Source of the DNA: Chrysomallon squamiferum | Taxonomy: Eukaryota; Mollusca; Gastropoda; Neomphalida; Peltospiridae | NCBI GenBank assembly: GCA_012295275.1 | Contig: CM022679.1 | Location: forward strand, 4,770,157 to 4,834,156 | Direction of reading: 5' to 3' | DNA: 64,000 nucleotides | Shown: positions 26,642 through 38,109 of the stretch, piece after piece | How the letters are laid out: every line of letters begins with the position of its first letter | Position numbering within the stretch: position 1 is the stretch's first letter | Notes under the pieces: model-generated | What the model was told of the DNA's origin: nothing | What the model saw: the letters and a program-made list of their open reading frames with translations, nothing else | Databases searched by the model: none | Position numbers and translations under genes: made by a program

Positions 26642-28233
26642 CTCACAGCACAACAAAACTTTTTGTAAAAAATTTAAAATCTATTTTCTGCAGGTAACAG
26701 TAAAAAGAAAATTGAGGACATACTTCATAAGGAAAGGTTTAAGATAATAAAATCTGAAGTTATTATGAGATTGCACTGATAATCTGATTAGGTAGAGACA
26801 TTTTCAAATATTTACATCATTTAAAACATTCCAAAAAACAAAAAAACCCAAGCTCACAACACTTTAATATTGATATTCATAAGCTCTTTATCATTTTCAA
26901 ACACATACTGAATATCATATGATTTTTTCATTTAAAAAAAAAACAACATAATATAAAAAAAAACTCTTGTGTAATTCACCAGTTATTAATCAACACTGCA
27001 AACAATTAATCACATATTTTTGATTTCATTCAGTTAATTTTTAATTTTTTATTTTTAAATCTGCTTGCTATCAACATAGGATCCTAGCTTTCTCATTTCT
27101 TTTCATAATTAATAACTGAGTCCAAAATTCATAAATAATGTTCAAAACATTATTTCATTTATATATTTATTTTTTTTTTTAGATAATAACCTATTTAGAA
27201 TTTGAAATATATATATGATGCTAATATAAAACAACAACACTTCTGTCATTTATCTGTATGTATGTTCAGTGACATGTGTATTTGTGAATTTTATTAATAT
27301 ACATTTATGTTACGATGTTGTGATGTCCATAGGTGAGTATGTCTGTGTTTGTGGGTGTGAAACTAAAAACTATCAGTGGGATAACCAATACAATACCTTT
27401 CAACATGTGTTAAAATTAACTCACTTTAACGTAACAATTTTCCAGTATTTTTACAATAAAACTTATTTAACATCACAATACTGCTATTTCTACAATAAAA
27501 CTGATTTAATCTGACATAACACTTTTTGGTTACTTTTAAAAATGAAACAGAACTACTACAACATAATAATTTTCTGTTTTCTGTAACAAAACAAAACCTA
27601 ATTTAACACACAAAATGTTTCTGTTATTTTTGTGATAACATGTATCCCATATTAATGTACCTATTTTATAATGCAAAGTGTGAACACAAACTGAAGTCAC
27701 AGATTCTTTGAACAGCTGTGGAGATCTCTGAGATATTAATATTGGTGTGACTTAGACATAATTTCATTTTGTCTAAAGAAATGCTCATCTATTCTGAAAT
27801 ATGAAATAATTAGAAATAAAATTAATTTTGGTTCTTAATAATAGTCATTGCATTACACTTGAAATTAAAATATTAAGTGAAACACTGTTCAAATAAATTT
27901 CTTAAAAGCAGTTTTTATAAAAAAAGTGAATAATAATAATTACAACAGAAATAACTGATAATAACATGATTTAAAAAAAAAGAGTAACAATAATGATAAC
28001 AAAAATAATATATGATCATACACATACATAAACTCACATAAACACAAAACAAATGCACCCACATACATAAAAAAACCAAATGCATACACGCTTTGACACA
28101 TTCATGTACTTATGTGCATGTATAAATATATACGTAGACACATAGAAACAGACACACACACACACACACACACATTCTCTTGGATGGTGCAATATAGCTG
28201 CTACTAAATATTCCACATAAAGATAAGACTTAC
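26642..28233. other. AT-rich stretch downstream of the last recognised DAPP1 exon
   Basis: Expected to hold the remaining C-terminal exon and 3' untranslated region of the minus-strand adaptor gene, because the exon at 28,234-28,321 ends in a good donor (GTAAGT on the minus strand) and has no stop. I could not pick that exon with confidence. A CA array lies near 28,152-28,174. Confidence 0.4.
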
Positions 28234-28321
28234 CAGTCTCCATGTGATGACTTCAATCCATTCCTTCATATCCTGTTCTGAAGATGCATACATGTAAAAT
28301 GTCCTCCAGTCAAACACCAGC
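28234..28321 (-). CDS. DAPP1: PH last exon of the DAPP1-type gene
   Basis: LVFDWRTFYMYASSEQDMKE then WIEVITWRL, the final strand and C-terminal helix of the PH domain with its conserved Trp. Ends in phase 0 at a GTAAGT donor, so at least one further exon is expected. Confidence 0.9.
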
Positions 28322-28748
28322 CTAACACAAACAGAAACAACAATAACACACAGGTCCATGTATTCACATAAAATAAACAGTAACACACAGGTCCATGTAT
28401 TCACATAAAATAAACAACAGTAACACACAGGTCCATGTATTCACATAAAATAAACAGTAACACACAGGTCCATGTATTCACATAAAACAAACAGTAACAC
28501 ACAGGTTCATGTATTCACATAAAATAAACAGTATGACACAGGTCCATGTATTCACATAAAACAAACAGTAACACACAGGTCCATGTATTCACATAAAATA
28601 AACAAATAGTAATACACAGGTCCATGTATTCACATAAAATAAACAACAGTAACTCACAGGTCCATGTATTCACATAAAATAAACAACAGTAACTCACAGG
28701 TCCATGTATTCACATAAAATAAACAACACTAACACACAGGTCCATGTA

Positions 28749-28784
<36 letters not shown>

Positions 28785-29332
28785 AATAAAAAAAAAATAA
28801 AATAAAATAAAATAAAATAAAATAAAATAAAATAAAATAAAATAAAATAAATATATAAATGAAAAAATAACTAATAATAAAAAATAAATGTATAAACAAA
28901 TAAGTAAAGAAATAAAGAAAGAATGAAAGAAAGAAAAATGAAGGAGAACAAGAAAAAAGAAAAGGATAATTGTCAGAGTTACCCCTTCATAAAATGAGAA
29001 TCGATGTTTGTTAATATAACAATGAAAACGACATTGAGAGGAAAACAAAAGATACTAATACGACACACAGTTGTGTGGTGCTCACCTGAACAGATATGGT
29101 TTGTCTTTCTTTGAGAAATCTTGAGAACACTCCCTGCAGTCGTTCAGGTTCAAAACCCGCACTGGAGACTTGTCCGTTTTTTCTTTGAAGTACTTCAGTT
29201 CGTTTTTTTGTAGAACGAACCATCGTGTTTTCCAGTTCTGAAACAACAGCAGCTAAACTTTCAGTGAAGAAGAAAGATGAAAGAATTTATATTTTTAAAC
29301 AAAATGTTTTATAAAATTTGTAAGTTTAAAAA

Positions 29333-29385
<53 letters not shown>

Positions 29386-29454
29386 CTAAAGATTTCAGAA
29401 TGAAGAAGAAAGAAAATAATTTCTGTCCATCTCATCTCACAGGTTTTTTTTCTT

Positions 29455-29503
<49 letters not shown>

Positions 29504-32500
29504 ATATACTTTTTTCTCTCTCTCTTTTTCTTCTCTTTTTGTAACACTGTAGTTCAGGTAAAATACTGAAAGAAAAATGTCATGATCTGGTCTGTCCAGG
29601 ACACAATAACCAGAATGACTGAAGCAGCTATTTATTTCTAATCCCACAGAGTAAAACATGCTTTTAACACAACAAACACATTAAATTAAAATCTTAATTA
29701 AAAATACTCACTGGTCTGTATTCTGATAATTTTTGTTTGTAACTTTATGTTTACAGATATATACAAACATATACATACATAGACAAAATATTATTTCCAT
29801 TTTCTATTACATAAATAATAATCATAAAATCTGATGTATAATGAAAGAAATTAAAATATACAGCAACTCTTTGTTACTTATAATTATCTACAATGTATCT
29901 TAAATGATTTAATCTGAATGTCACTCTTACACATGCAAGTGAAATTCAATAAATACAGTTACAGTTAAGCAATGTTATAAGGTATGAAATATTAAGGAAT
30001 ATTAAACAGTCACATATGTAGCACTGCATGCAAAATCAATGGGCAAGCAAGATCTGGATGCACTAGTATGAAATAGTATGGAGGAATATGTACATCTGTG
30101 TGTGGTATGTTATGTATGTATGTATGTGTATATGTTCATATGTGTATTGTATGTATATGTGTCTGTTCACATCTGTGTGTGTATTTATGTCTGTGTGTCT
30201 GTATGTCATGTACTTAACTGAGTTGTTAGCATATGTATGCTATATTGAGGATATTATTCTCTTAATTGTTAATATTACATATGTATATCAACCATACAAT
30301 AACAACACAATATATCTAATTTAACAATTCTTTTAGGTGTCAGGAATTTCAGTTGAAATGATTTAAATACATTTTATATATATATATATATATATATACT
30401 GTACACCAAGAATCACCAAAAAACTTTAAAAAAATTAATAGGTTTAAAAAGACTTGTTATCAGCATTGGTTTGTTAAGTTTTAAATTTCAGACAAAAACA
30501 GTAAAGTGAAAATAAAACAAAATTATTATTAAATAGAAAATAAAACATAAAAATATTATTTTTAACCTTAAGATTTAAAAAAAAAAATTATATATAAATA
30601 ATTATCTATTCACAAATATACTTGTATCCAATATACCATCAGACTTATCAACAAGGCAATTAGAAAAATTATTTTCTAGGAATTTTAAAATGAAAAGGAT
30701 GGTTGAAACATGCATAAAAATGAAATTATATGTTTACTGCATACCAAATCCAGCTATTAAAAAAAAAAAAAAAAAAAAAATAGTTGTTGAAGGGAGCAGA
30801 ATAAAATAATAAATATACTTCATGCAAGATATTATTGAATGCATGCTGGAATAAAATTTTAAAAAAAGGAAATAAAATAATGCATATACAAAAGACAGCA
30901 GAAGAAAATATTGTATGTTATAATGACAAAAGTAGTCACCACATCTAGCCGCACAAACTGTTTAAATTATTATTATTTTTCTTAGAACCGCACGCAATAA
31001 GGGATGTTTCTGGAGATTTTCAGTGTCAGTTACCTTAATAAAACGACCCTCTTTGGTCAAAAAACCTTCTTTAGAATTTATCTGAAAGGAAAATAACAGG
31101 TATAATATTAATCAGTTATTAGACAGATGTCATACCTTGCACCTATCTCCCAGTTTTGTCAAAAAGCCTTCCTTTGAATTGATCTGCAAATAAAAACAAA
31201 TTCCAAAATTCCTTTTGGAACACAACAGTAATATAAATTACACAATATGAATACAGCCTTTTTTAGGACATTCATTTTTTAAATATATTAATTTTAAAAC
31301 ATTTATTTTTTTTAAATAATTTAGAATTTGTTGATTTTTACAATACGAAAATTAAAAGATATATAAATATTATAATTATACCATATAATATCAATGGAAT
31401 TTTACTTTCTGCAAAATAAAATCTATGTATAAATATGAAACTGTACATTAAATGTATTCCAGTTAGTGTTTATCAAGGAAAAAAAACCAGAGAGAGCCAC
31501 AATAATTTTGTCATGGTACTGGCACAAAGGCAAATGTAGAATATCTATAAACACAAGCATATAAAAAGTATATATGCTTAGTATTAACATACTTTGCTTA
31601 TAATAAAGAATAAGAATAATGAAGCAAGCTGACATCAATTCCTGGACAACAATAACAACTAAAATGTCAGCCTGAACGGTAAGAATTAAATGCTACTACA
31701 GCTTCAATTGTTACTGCTACAACAACATGGCAACAGATGCAGGTGATACTGTAAGGACCACTATTTTACCACTGGAAGTCAGATTGCTGTCATTTCTGAA
31801 GCATCTACTAGCAAACTACTGTTACCATGGTTACTGGTGCTGCTATTACTGCAACTATTATTATTACTCCAATTCTACTAGTATTACATTACTGCTTCTA
31901 CCATTACCACTTCTTCAGTTACATAAAATATTACTATTCCTACCACTTTAACTGCTACAACTGCTGTAACCTTAACTGTTGCTTTAAACTGTTACTTACC
32001 ACTGCTACTACTATCTCACTTCTATAATTATTACTACTAATGCCACCACTACCTAACAACTTCTGATAATATTATTATTACTTTTACTACTGTTACTGTT
32101 ATTGCGGCCGCTACTTTTAACATTACCATTATTCCTACCATCATCATTACTACCACTACTACTACTTCTATTACTACAGCTTCTACTGTAATCTTCCTTC
32201 TCTTCCTTCTGCTACTACTACTACTACTACTACAACTATTATGACTTCTACTACTTGTTTACTATCATTCTCAATCTAGAACTGACAAAGACAAAAGAGT
32301 TATCTTACAGAAAAGTCTGAGGTAATGTGACCAACTTCAGCTGTGCTAAGTTCCGCATGTATTGTGACATCTTCATACAAATCTGGTTCAGCAATGTCTC
32401 TCGGATATGGTCGACAGAGCAGAACAAGTTGTCCTGATTGTTAAAACAATAGAAAAAAATTAAAAAATTTAAATAAATAAAAGAGATTAAAAGGAAAACT

Positions 32501-34749
32501 AAAGAAATAAAATTTGTATCAAATAAATAAATAAAAGAGATTAAAAGAAAAACTAAATAAATAAATTTGTATCAAATAAATAAATAAATAAATAAATGAG
32601 AATAAAAGAAATAATATTTAAACAAATGAATTTGTATTAAATAAAGAAATAAAGAAAGAGATTAAAAGATAAGATATATTTAAACAAAGATATTTTTAGC
32701 AAATAAATAAATAAAATAACACATTAAAAGATCAAATAAAATAAAATAAAATATCTATCAATCCAAACACAAAATCTACAAAGTTTTTTCTTTCTATATT
32801 TATAAACCTATTTTGAATATTTCACAACACCAGATCAAACATGGCAACTTTGTATATTAATTTAAGTGTTACAATACTAGAATAAAAACTTATAAAAGTT
32901 TACAAAAAAAAAAAAAAAAATAAAATAAAATAAAATAAAAAAAAAAAGTAAAAAAAAGGGTAAAGCAATTAATAAAATAAAACAAACATGACTTTATTTT
33001 TACAATGCCTCTGATAATTCCTGATTTCCTGGAAACAGTGAGCTCACCTGACTCTCCTCCTATGAGAGGTTTGTTACTGAAGTGGGTAAGCAGGTCTTGC
33101 AGAGTTTTGAAACTTCCGTGACCAAACTGAAAATCGCTTCCTGTCCACCGGACGTTGAAATGTTTAACTGACTTGTCACATCTGTAAGTAAATAGTTCAA
33201 CATTGAACTCTGACTGTACTTGGATTACTATACATCACAAAACACAACATACATACATACACACTTGCTTACACAAACACACACTCACACACAGAAATAT
33301 TTACATACTTGCCCACCTCTAACGTTAAAGGACTAGAATTTAATTTGTCTGTCCTCTAACAAGAACTATATTCATTGCCTTACTGTAACATTTAAATTAT
33401 TTCAATTATCTGCCCTCTGATAATTCTCTAACAAGAACTATATTCACTGCTTATACCATAACATTTAAATAATTTAATTCATCTGCCTGACGAGAACTGT
33501 ATTCACTGCCTATACTGTAATATTTTAAATCATTTAACTTACATGCCCTCTAAAAAAAAAACTGAACTCAATGCTTATACTGCAGTATTTAAATAATTTA
33601 ACTAGTATACTGTCTTTCAAGAACTAAATTCATTGCCTAACTGTCGTATGCAAGACACTTCCAATTCCAAAATGAATTAAAAACATACCATAGATATGTT
33701 GATTAACAATAATAATATCAAAACCGTGATTTTAATCAATATATTTTACATTTTAGCATCATGATGTTTAGCCTCAATCAGGTTTTATTTTGTTGAAATT
33801 TTCTAATTTAAAACAAGAAGACTCACTTGACAGACAAGGCATACTCCGACTGTTCTCCTGATTTTGAACTTGGTCGCAGTAAGTAAGTACCGTCTGTACC
33901 GTTCTGCAGCAGCATGCTCTCTGCAGTGTGCCGGTTCAGGTTTGGGTGAAAAAAACTGAAAATTAAATTTGTTAAAATATGAAATTTTTTTAAACATTAA
34001 AACATGTTGATGCTGTATGAAATATTTCTATGGTATTATCAATTCAGTTGTTATAGCTTAGATATGGATAATTAAATTTCTGGTTTTTCAAATGATTGTG
34101 AAGAAGGATTAAGTAAACCGTTATAAAAAAAAAAATTAAAAATTCGGGTACGATTAGGTTTAAGATAAAGAAGGTTAAGTAAAATAAAAAATAATTATTA
34201 AATAAAGAAATTAAAAAATACAGATTTATTTTCAAAATTAAAATCAACTGATATAAACATAATACAGGTATGAAAATTTCATTAAAGTTAACATTTTAAA
34301 TACCTTTTTATTTATATCCAAAAATCTTGAATAATAATCTGCATGGTATCTATGTAAAATGTGTTTTGGATGTTTGTAGCATATGAGTACATGTATATTA
34401 AAAATGAATACTTATGTGGGCATATGTAATGTATTTATATGGTATGTCTGTCTAGTATGTGCAAGTGGTATGTGTGAAATTTGGTATAATATGTGGGGTT
34501 TCACATGCATTCATGCACCAAAAGGCTCACCGATACCTGTTTTTCCTCTGGGACTACTAATCTTCACTGAAACGTTACTTACAAACATTGTCTATCAACA
34601 TAAAAAAAAAAATGTAAAAATATTTTTGGTTGATTTTTATTGGTGTTGTTCAAAGATTTACTTTCAATGGTAACTGCAATCTGATACTTACAAAAGATTT
34701 TCAATATCTTCAAGGCAAGGTCCCACCATTCTTTTCCATTTCTAGATCA
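28234..34749 (-). CDS. DAPP1: DAPP1-type adaptor: SH2 domain, tyrosine site, PH domain (C-terminal exon not found)
   Basis: Exons in transcript order are 34,749-34,692 (start at 34,729), 33,955-33,827, 33,181-33,048, 32,433-32,309, then one of two alternative 48-nt exons (31,183-31,136 or 31,081-31,034), 29,237-29,086 and 28,321-28,234. Phases agree at every junction, giving 238 residues before a missing tail; vertebrate DAPP1 has about 280. The SH2 domain runs from about residue 11 to 108 and carries the phosphotyrosine-binding Arg in GTYLLRPS (R40). EPDLYEDV (Tyr120) matches the Src-family phosphorylation site of DAPP1. The PH domain starts at about residue 146 and has NWKTRWFVLQ and the conserved Trp of KEWIEVITW. 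DAPP1 links PI3K lipids at the membrane to tyrosine-kinase signalling. Domain order, the tyrosine motif and the PH sequence make this assignment strong. Confidence 0.9.
28349..28750. repeat. 37-40-bp minisatellite, about 11 copies, in a PH intron
   Basis: The unit is built on CACAGGTCCATGTATTCACA TAAAATAAACAGTAA with small insertions (ACA) between copies. It begins about 28 bp beyond the acceptor side of the last PH exon. The open frames on the minus strand (repeating FYVNTWTC) are translations of the unit. Confidence 0.95.
28751..29085. repeat. AAAT/AAAAT array in the same intron
   Basis: (AAAT)n then (AAAAT)n from about 28,751 to 28,855, fading into AAAGAA-rich sequence. Confidence 0.9.
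29086..29237 (-). CDS. DAPP1: PH middle exon of the DAPP1-type gene
   Basis: NWKTRWFVLQKNELKYFKEK continuing to LNDCRECSQDF and KKDKPYLF. The WKTRWF and NELKYFK segments closely resemble DAPP1. Acceptor TTTCAG, donor GTGAGC. Confidence 0.93.
29238..31033 (-). other. Intron between the PH-start and PH-middle exons
   Basis: Contains (TA)n at about 29,335-29,382, (TG)n at about 29,457-29,502, a TATG-rich patch near 30,100-30,200 and a poly-A tract near 30,758-30,781. No other exon seen. Confidence 0.7.
31034..31081 (-). CDS. DAPP1: Alternative PH-start exon, version 2 (proximal)
   Basis: 48 nt, phase 0 on both sides: INSKEGFLTKEGRFIK. Acceptor TTTCAG, donor GTAACT. The first ten residues equal those of version 1; the last six differ, exactly in the lipid-binding loop. 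Either exon joins to NWKTRWF with an intact frame. Confidence 0.85.
31136..31183 (-). CDS. DAPP1: Alternative PH-start exon, version 1 (distal)
   Basis: 48 nt, phase 0 on both sides: INSKEGFLTKLGDRCK. Acceptor TTTGCAG, donor GTATGA. It encodes strand 1 of the PH domain and the loop that contacts phosphoinositide head groups. A second version lies only 54 nt downstream in the transcript. Confidence 0.85.
31184..32308 (-). other. Intron upstream of the alternative exons, with a degenerate ACT array
   Basis: From about 31,690 to 32,240 the sequence is a degenerate run of ACT/ACC/TTA/TAC trinucleotides on the plus strand, related in composition to the ACT array at 3.5-4.1 kb. No third PH-start exon was seen. 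Confidence 0.6.
32309..32433 (-). CDS. DAPP1: SH2-PH linker exon with the DAPP1 tyrosine site
   Basis: Encodes the end of SH2 (QLVLLCRPYPRDI) and the linker with EPDLYEDVTIHAEL. In DAPP1 the equivalent Tyr is phosphorylated after antigen-receptor or growth-factor signalling. The exon ends in phase 0, ready to join either alternative PH exon. Confidence 0.9.
32434..33047 (-). repeat. Degenerate AAAT-rich intron
   Basis: A repeated AAATAAATAAA-AGAGATTAAAAG pattern at about 32,460-32,760, then poly-A. Intron between the second SH2 exon and the linker exon. Confidence 0.7.
33048..33181 (-). CDS. DAPP1: SH2 exon 2 of the DAPP1-type gene
   Basis: Encodes the second half of SH2: CDKSVKHFNVRWTG, FKTLQDLLTHFSNKPLIGG. 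The DSVKHF-like and HFxNxPLIG segments are typical of DAPP1. Acceptor TTACAG, donor GTGAGC. Confidence 0.9.
33827..33955 (-). CDS. DAPP1: SH2 exon 1 of the DAPP1-type gene
   Basis: Encodes the first half of SH2, from HPNLNRHTAESMLL through GTYLLRPSSKSG to EYALSVK. It carries the phosphotyrosine-contacting Arg. The acceptor CAG is followed directly by seven T residues, and the donor is GTGAGT. Confidence 0.85.
34692..34749 (-). CDS. DAPP1: Probable first coding exon of the DAPP1-type gene
   Basis: The donor is strong (GTAAGT) and its phase 2 matches the next exon. From ATG at 34,729 it reads MVGPCLEDIENL and continues into FFFHPNLNRHT, aligning with the DAPP1 segment around its WYHGNL. An in-frame TAG precedes the ATG inside the exon, so this ATG is the likely start. 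The invariant SH2 Trp appears as Phe, which makes the start of the domain less certain. Confidence 0.5.
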
Positions 34750-34789
34750 CTAATACAGGTATCTTTTCTCCTACACAAGAAATATATAA

Positions 34790-34925
34790 AAACATACATA
34801 CATACATACATATACACACACACATATATATATTATATATATATATGGATGGATGGATGGATATATATATGTATGATGTATGGATAGTTGGATGGATGGA
34901 TGGATGGATGGATGGATGGATGTAT
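34790..34925. repeat. TACA, TA and GGAT microsatellites
   Basis: (CATA)n at about 34,795-34,811, (TA)n at about 34,825-34,846 and (GGAT)n at about 34,847-34,861 and 34,890-34,921. Confidence 0.9.
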
Positions 34926-36342
34926 AATTATAATGTTGATATTGGTGATGATGATAATTATGGTTATTATTACTCGTGGTGGTGGTATTATTATCGTGAT
35001 GTCTCTTTACAATTCAAATTTATAAACATATTTTTTTCTTATATATTACACACAGAAATGCTAACATATGAATACATATGATATGCTCAAAAGAATTTAA
35101 TGCAAATATACCAATACACATCCATACACAAAATTTAATTTATGAATTGGGACAGCTTCATGGTTATTTGTATTGATGCAAATGAGTGAATAGTTAAATT
35201 TTATAATTCATGAAATTAAACATAACATTTAATATTTATAATCATGTAATATTTGCTTTTATTAAGATGAATGAGTATGTGTAGGCTTCATTTCAAGTAT
35301 TCACAAACAAACATATACACACCCACATATGCAGAAAGAAATGTGCGCACAGACCACACACACAAGCAATATACATTAAACATACAATTATATCAAAATA
35401 ACCAATATCTAAAGTAATCAATACACATAATAAACTGTAACTTTTACTCACATTTATTCAATATTTACTTGATATATCCATGAACAAACATATTTTCATA
35501 AAGAATACATATTTTGTACATGAATGCACTCAAGTTTCAAGGAAGTCATTTTAAAAGGATTAAGAAAAATAATTTGATCTATATGTATTTAGTAAGTGAT
35601 GTTGAATACCAAACAACCTGGAACTGATAGAAATGGGAAATCTGGCTTTGAAGTGATTGATCAATATATAATTTGACAGCACCTCAAGCAATCAATCCTT
35701 ATAACATGTATCACTGATACTTCAGTTAAGAAGCAGGATCATTAATTATAAAGCATTTATAGAAATTTTCATCAGTAAAAGATTATACTTGTTAATTACA
35801 TTATTAATAAATTAATTTATTATCATAAAATTTATCTGATTATTTATTATCATTATAATTATTATTATTTTCTATTATCAGTATTATTACCTTCATTAAT
35901 ACATTAAAAAACTTAGGTTAAAAAACATTTAATAATTTGATACCAGGTTTAATAAGATTGTTTTATAAATGCATACTATACTGTTAAATACTCAGATCAT
36001 TTTGTTCAAAACAGCAATAATTTGTTTAATTATATATATATATATATATATAGTACAAGTGTTTTCTGTTTTTTTTAAAACTTCTCTATGTTCTTTCTAA
36101 TTAGTTTTTGATGACACAACTAGAATGAAGTAATAATCTGAATATAACACCTATTTACTTATTTACCTTTAGGCTAATCATCAGTCTAGTACAAACTAAT
36201 TACTTGTTTGTATGACAAATGGCAACTTCAAATACAATGAGTCTTCAACAAACAGCCTAAAACCTATTTTTATACTTTTTACAAACAATTATCTTATAAA
36301 TATTCAGGTATCAAGGTGTTTTTTTTATGTTATTCTTGTGAA

Positions 36343-36373
<31 letters not shown>

Positions 36374-37113
36374 TTTAATTACTAATAATGAAACTTTGAA
36401 AGTATGAATTTGGAAAACGTACACACATAGCACATTATCTTACAAAGTGAATAATGTGAATCACTTAAAATTTTGAACCTATCATATAATGATGACTAAT
36501 CAGGTTTTTTGATAAAAATAGAGTTAATTATTTAAGTAACAAACACTGAGACACTGACATACATATGATATATATTTTAAAATAAGATTTTTTAATTATT
36601 TCTCAATACATTTTTTTTTTTTTTTTTTTTTTAATAATAATTTCAAAAGCAACAAAAATGTATAGACGTGTGCGTCAACAGGCGATTATTTATGAAATAA
36701 CTGTAATAACAGTGAAGTAAAATCCGTAAGTGAAGAATGTAGCCTGGTTCAAGTGCTTCGAGTCTTTTCAGTTTTATTACCAATGTCGAAATTCAGTTGA
36801 TTAGTTTTATAAGAAGATACTCAAACGTATCCAGTTTCCTATGTTCAGATATAAAACTTTCGTCAATTTCAAAAAGATGTAACGTTTAATGATTGACATA
36901 CTTACGTCTGCTTAATTTTCTTTTAACATGATCTCACTTCTTTTCTTGTTTGTATTTTCCGCAACGAACGATAACTCATTATTTCATTTTCCGGAACATT
37001 TCGATCTTTTTATAATAATTTTTTTCGCTCAGCTTTATTACATCTGATTTGAAATTGTAAAGGTGTATTGGTATTCTTTATTTGTTTGTTTATTTATTAT
37101 TAATTGTTTTTGT

Positions 37114-37144
<31 letters not shown>

Positions 37145-37163
37145 TTATTATTATTATTATTTA

Positions 37164-37220
<57 letters not shown>

Positions 37221-38050
37221 TTTTTTTTTTCTAAATTAAACCCACACCTTTCGTCTTACGGCATGGGTTTTAGGGGCAATCGGAAAGTTTAGAAAATGTA
37301 TTTCATATTCATTAACGTTTTTCTTTAAAAAAATATATTACTGGAGACCTCATTGTACATGTAACAACCCATGTGCTTATACAATTTTCATCTACGTTTA
37401 TGGGAATGCGCTTTTACCTGTAGTATTATTATGTCCATTATTTTTTTTTTACCTATATAATTAAACCGATTCTATTTATATACATGTAGGACATCTTTTT
37501 TTCCCATTATAAAGTTATGAATATTCATTTTATCGACAAAATTAATTGTCATGCATAATTAGTAGGCCTGTAAGGAACATTTGTACATACATGTATATTG
37601 TTAAGCTGTCTATATAATTTTATAATCCGTTTAAAGATTAAGTGATAAAACAAATCATCTAAATATGTTCTGTAGTCTCTCTTTCTCTCTCTTATACGTT
37701 TCAGTTCCCGTATAAATGCCATGTTACTTGATTTTTGATGTGAATTTTTGTTGGTTTGGCAAAAACGCCGTTACCTTACGATGTGTGTTTATGTGTGTGT
37801 GTGTGTGTGTGTGTGCGCGCGCACAGTATCTTAATATCGTGCTTTTTAATAATTATTTGGATACTATTATTATTATTATTATTATTATTAATTTCCCCAA
37901 ATATTTAACTTTTAAGCTTGAACACCGCCCCTTTAGAGTGCTAATTTAATGTATTTTATACAAAAGTTTTGTCATGTTTATTATGTCGATTTTAATCATT
38001 TTGTGGGCAGCTGGAATGAAACCAGAAACACTCATTCTTAAGGTTTAGGT
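34926..38050. other. AT-rich region between the adaptor gene and the basic-protein pair
   Basis: No coding exon recognised. 36.65-37.03 kb has more CpG and a TTTTCCGGAAC segment near 36,988, so it may hold the promoter or a 5' untranslated exon of the minus-strand adaptor gene. Arrays of ATTT, ATT and TA fill about 37,104-37,222, and a TG array lies near 37,792-37,814. Confidence 0.5.
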
Positions 38051-38066
38051 GGCCCTTAAAAGGGCC
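38051..38066 (-). terminator. Histone-type 3' stem-loop of the small basic-protein gene
   Basis: On the minus strand GGCCCT-TTTA-AGGGCC is a perfect 6-bp stem with a 4-nt loop, 44 nt past the stop codon and followed by ACC. This matches the stem-loop that ends replication-dependent histone mRNAs (bound by SLBP, no poly(A)). The last loop base is A rather than the usual C or U. Confidence 0.85.
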
Positions 38067-38109
38067 GTTTCTTGACATAATATTTCTGAACATTTTACTC
38101 TAGTAATGT

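Noticed and set aside
28204-28697. Minus-strand frames with repeated FYVNTWTC
   Set aside because: Translation of the 37-40-bp minisatellite. Only the part at 28,234-28,321, in a splice-bounded frame, is a real exon.
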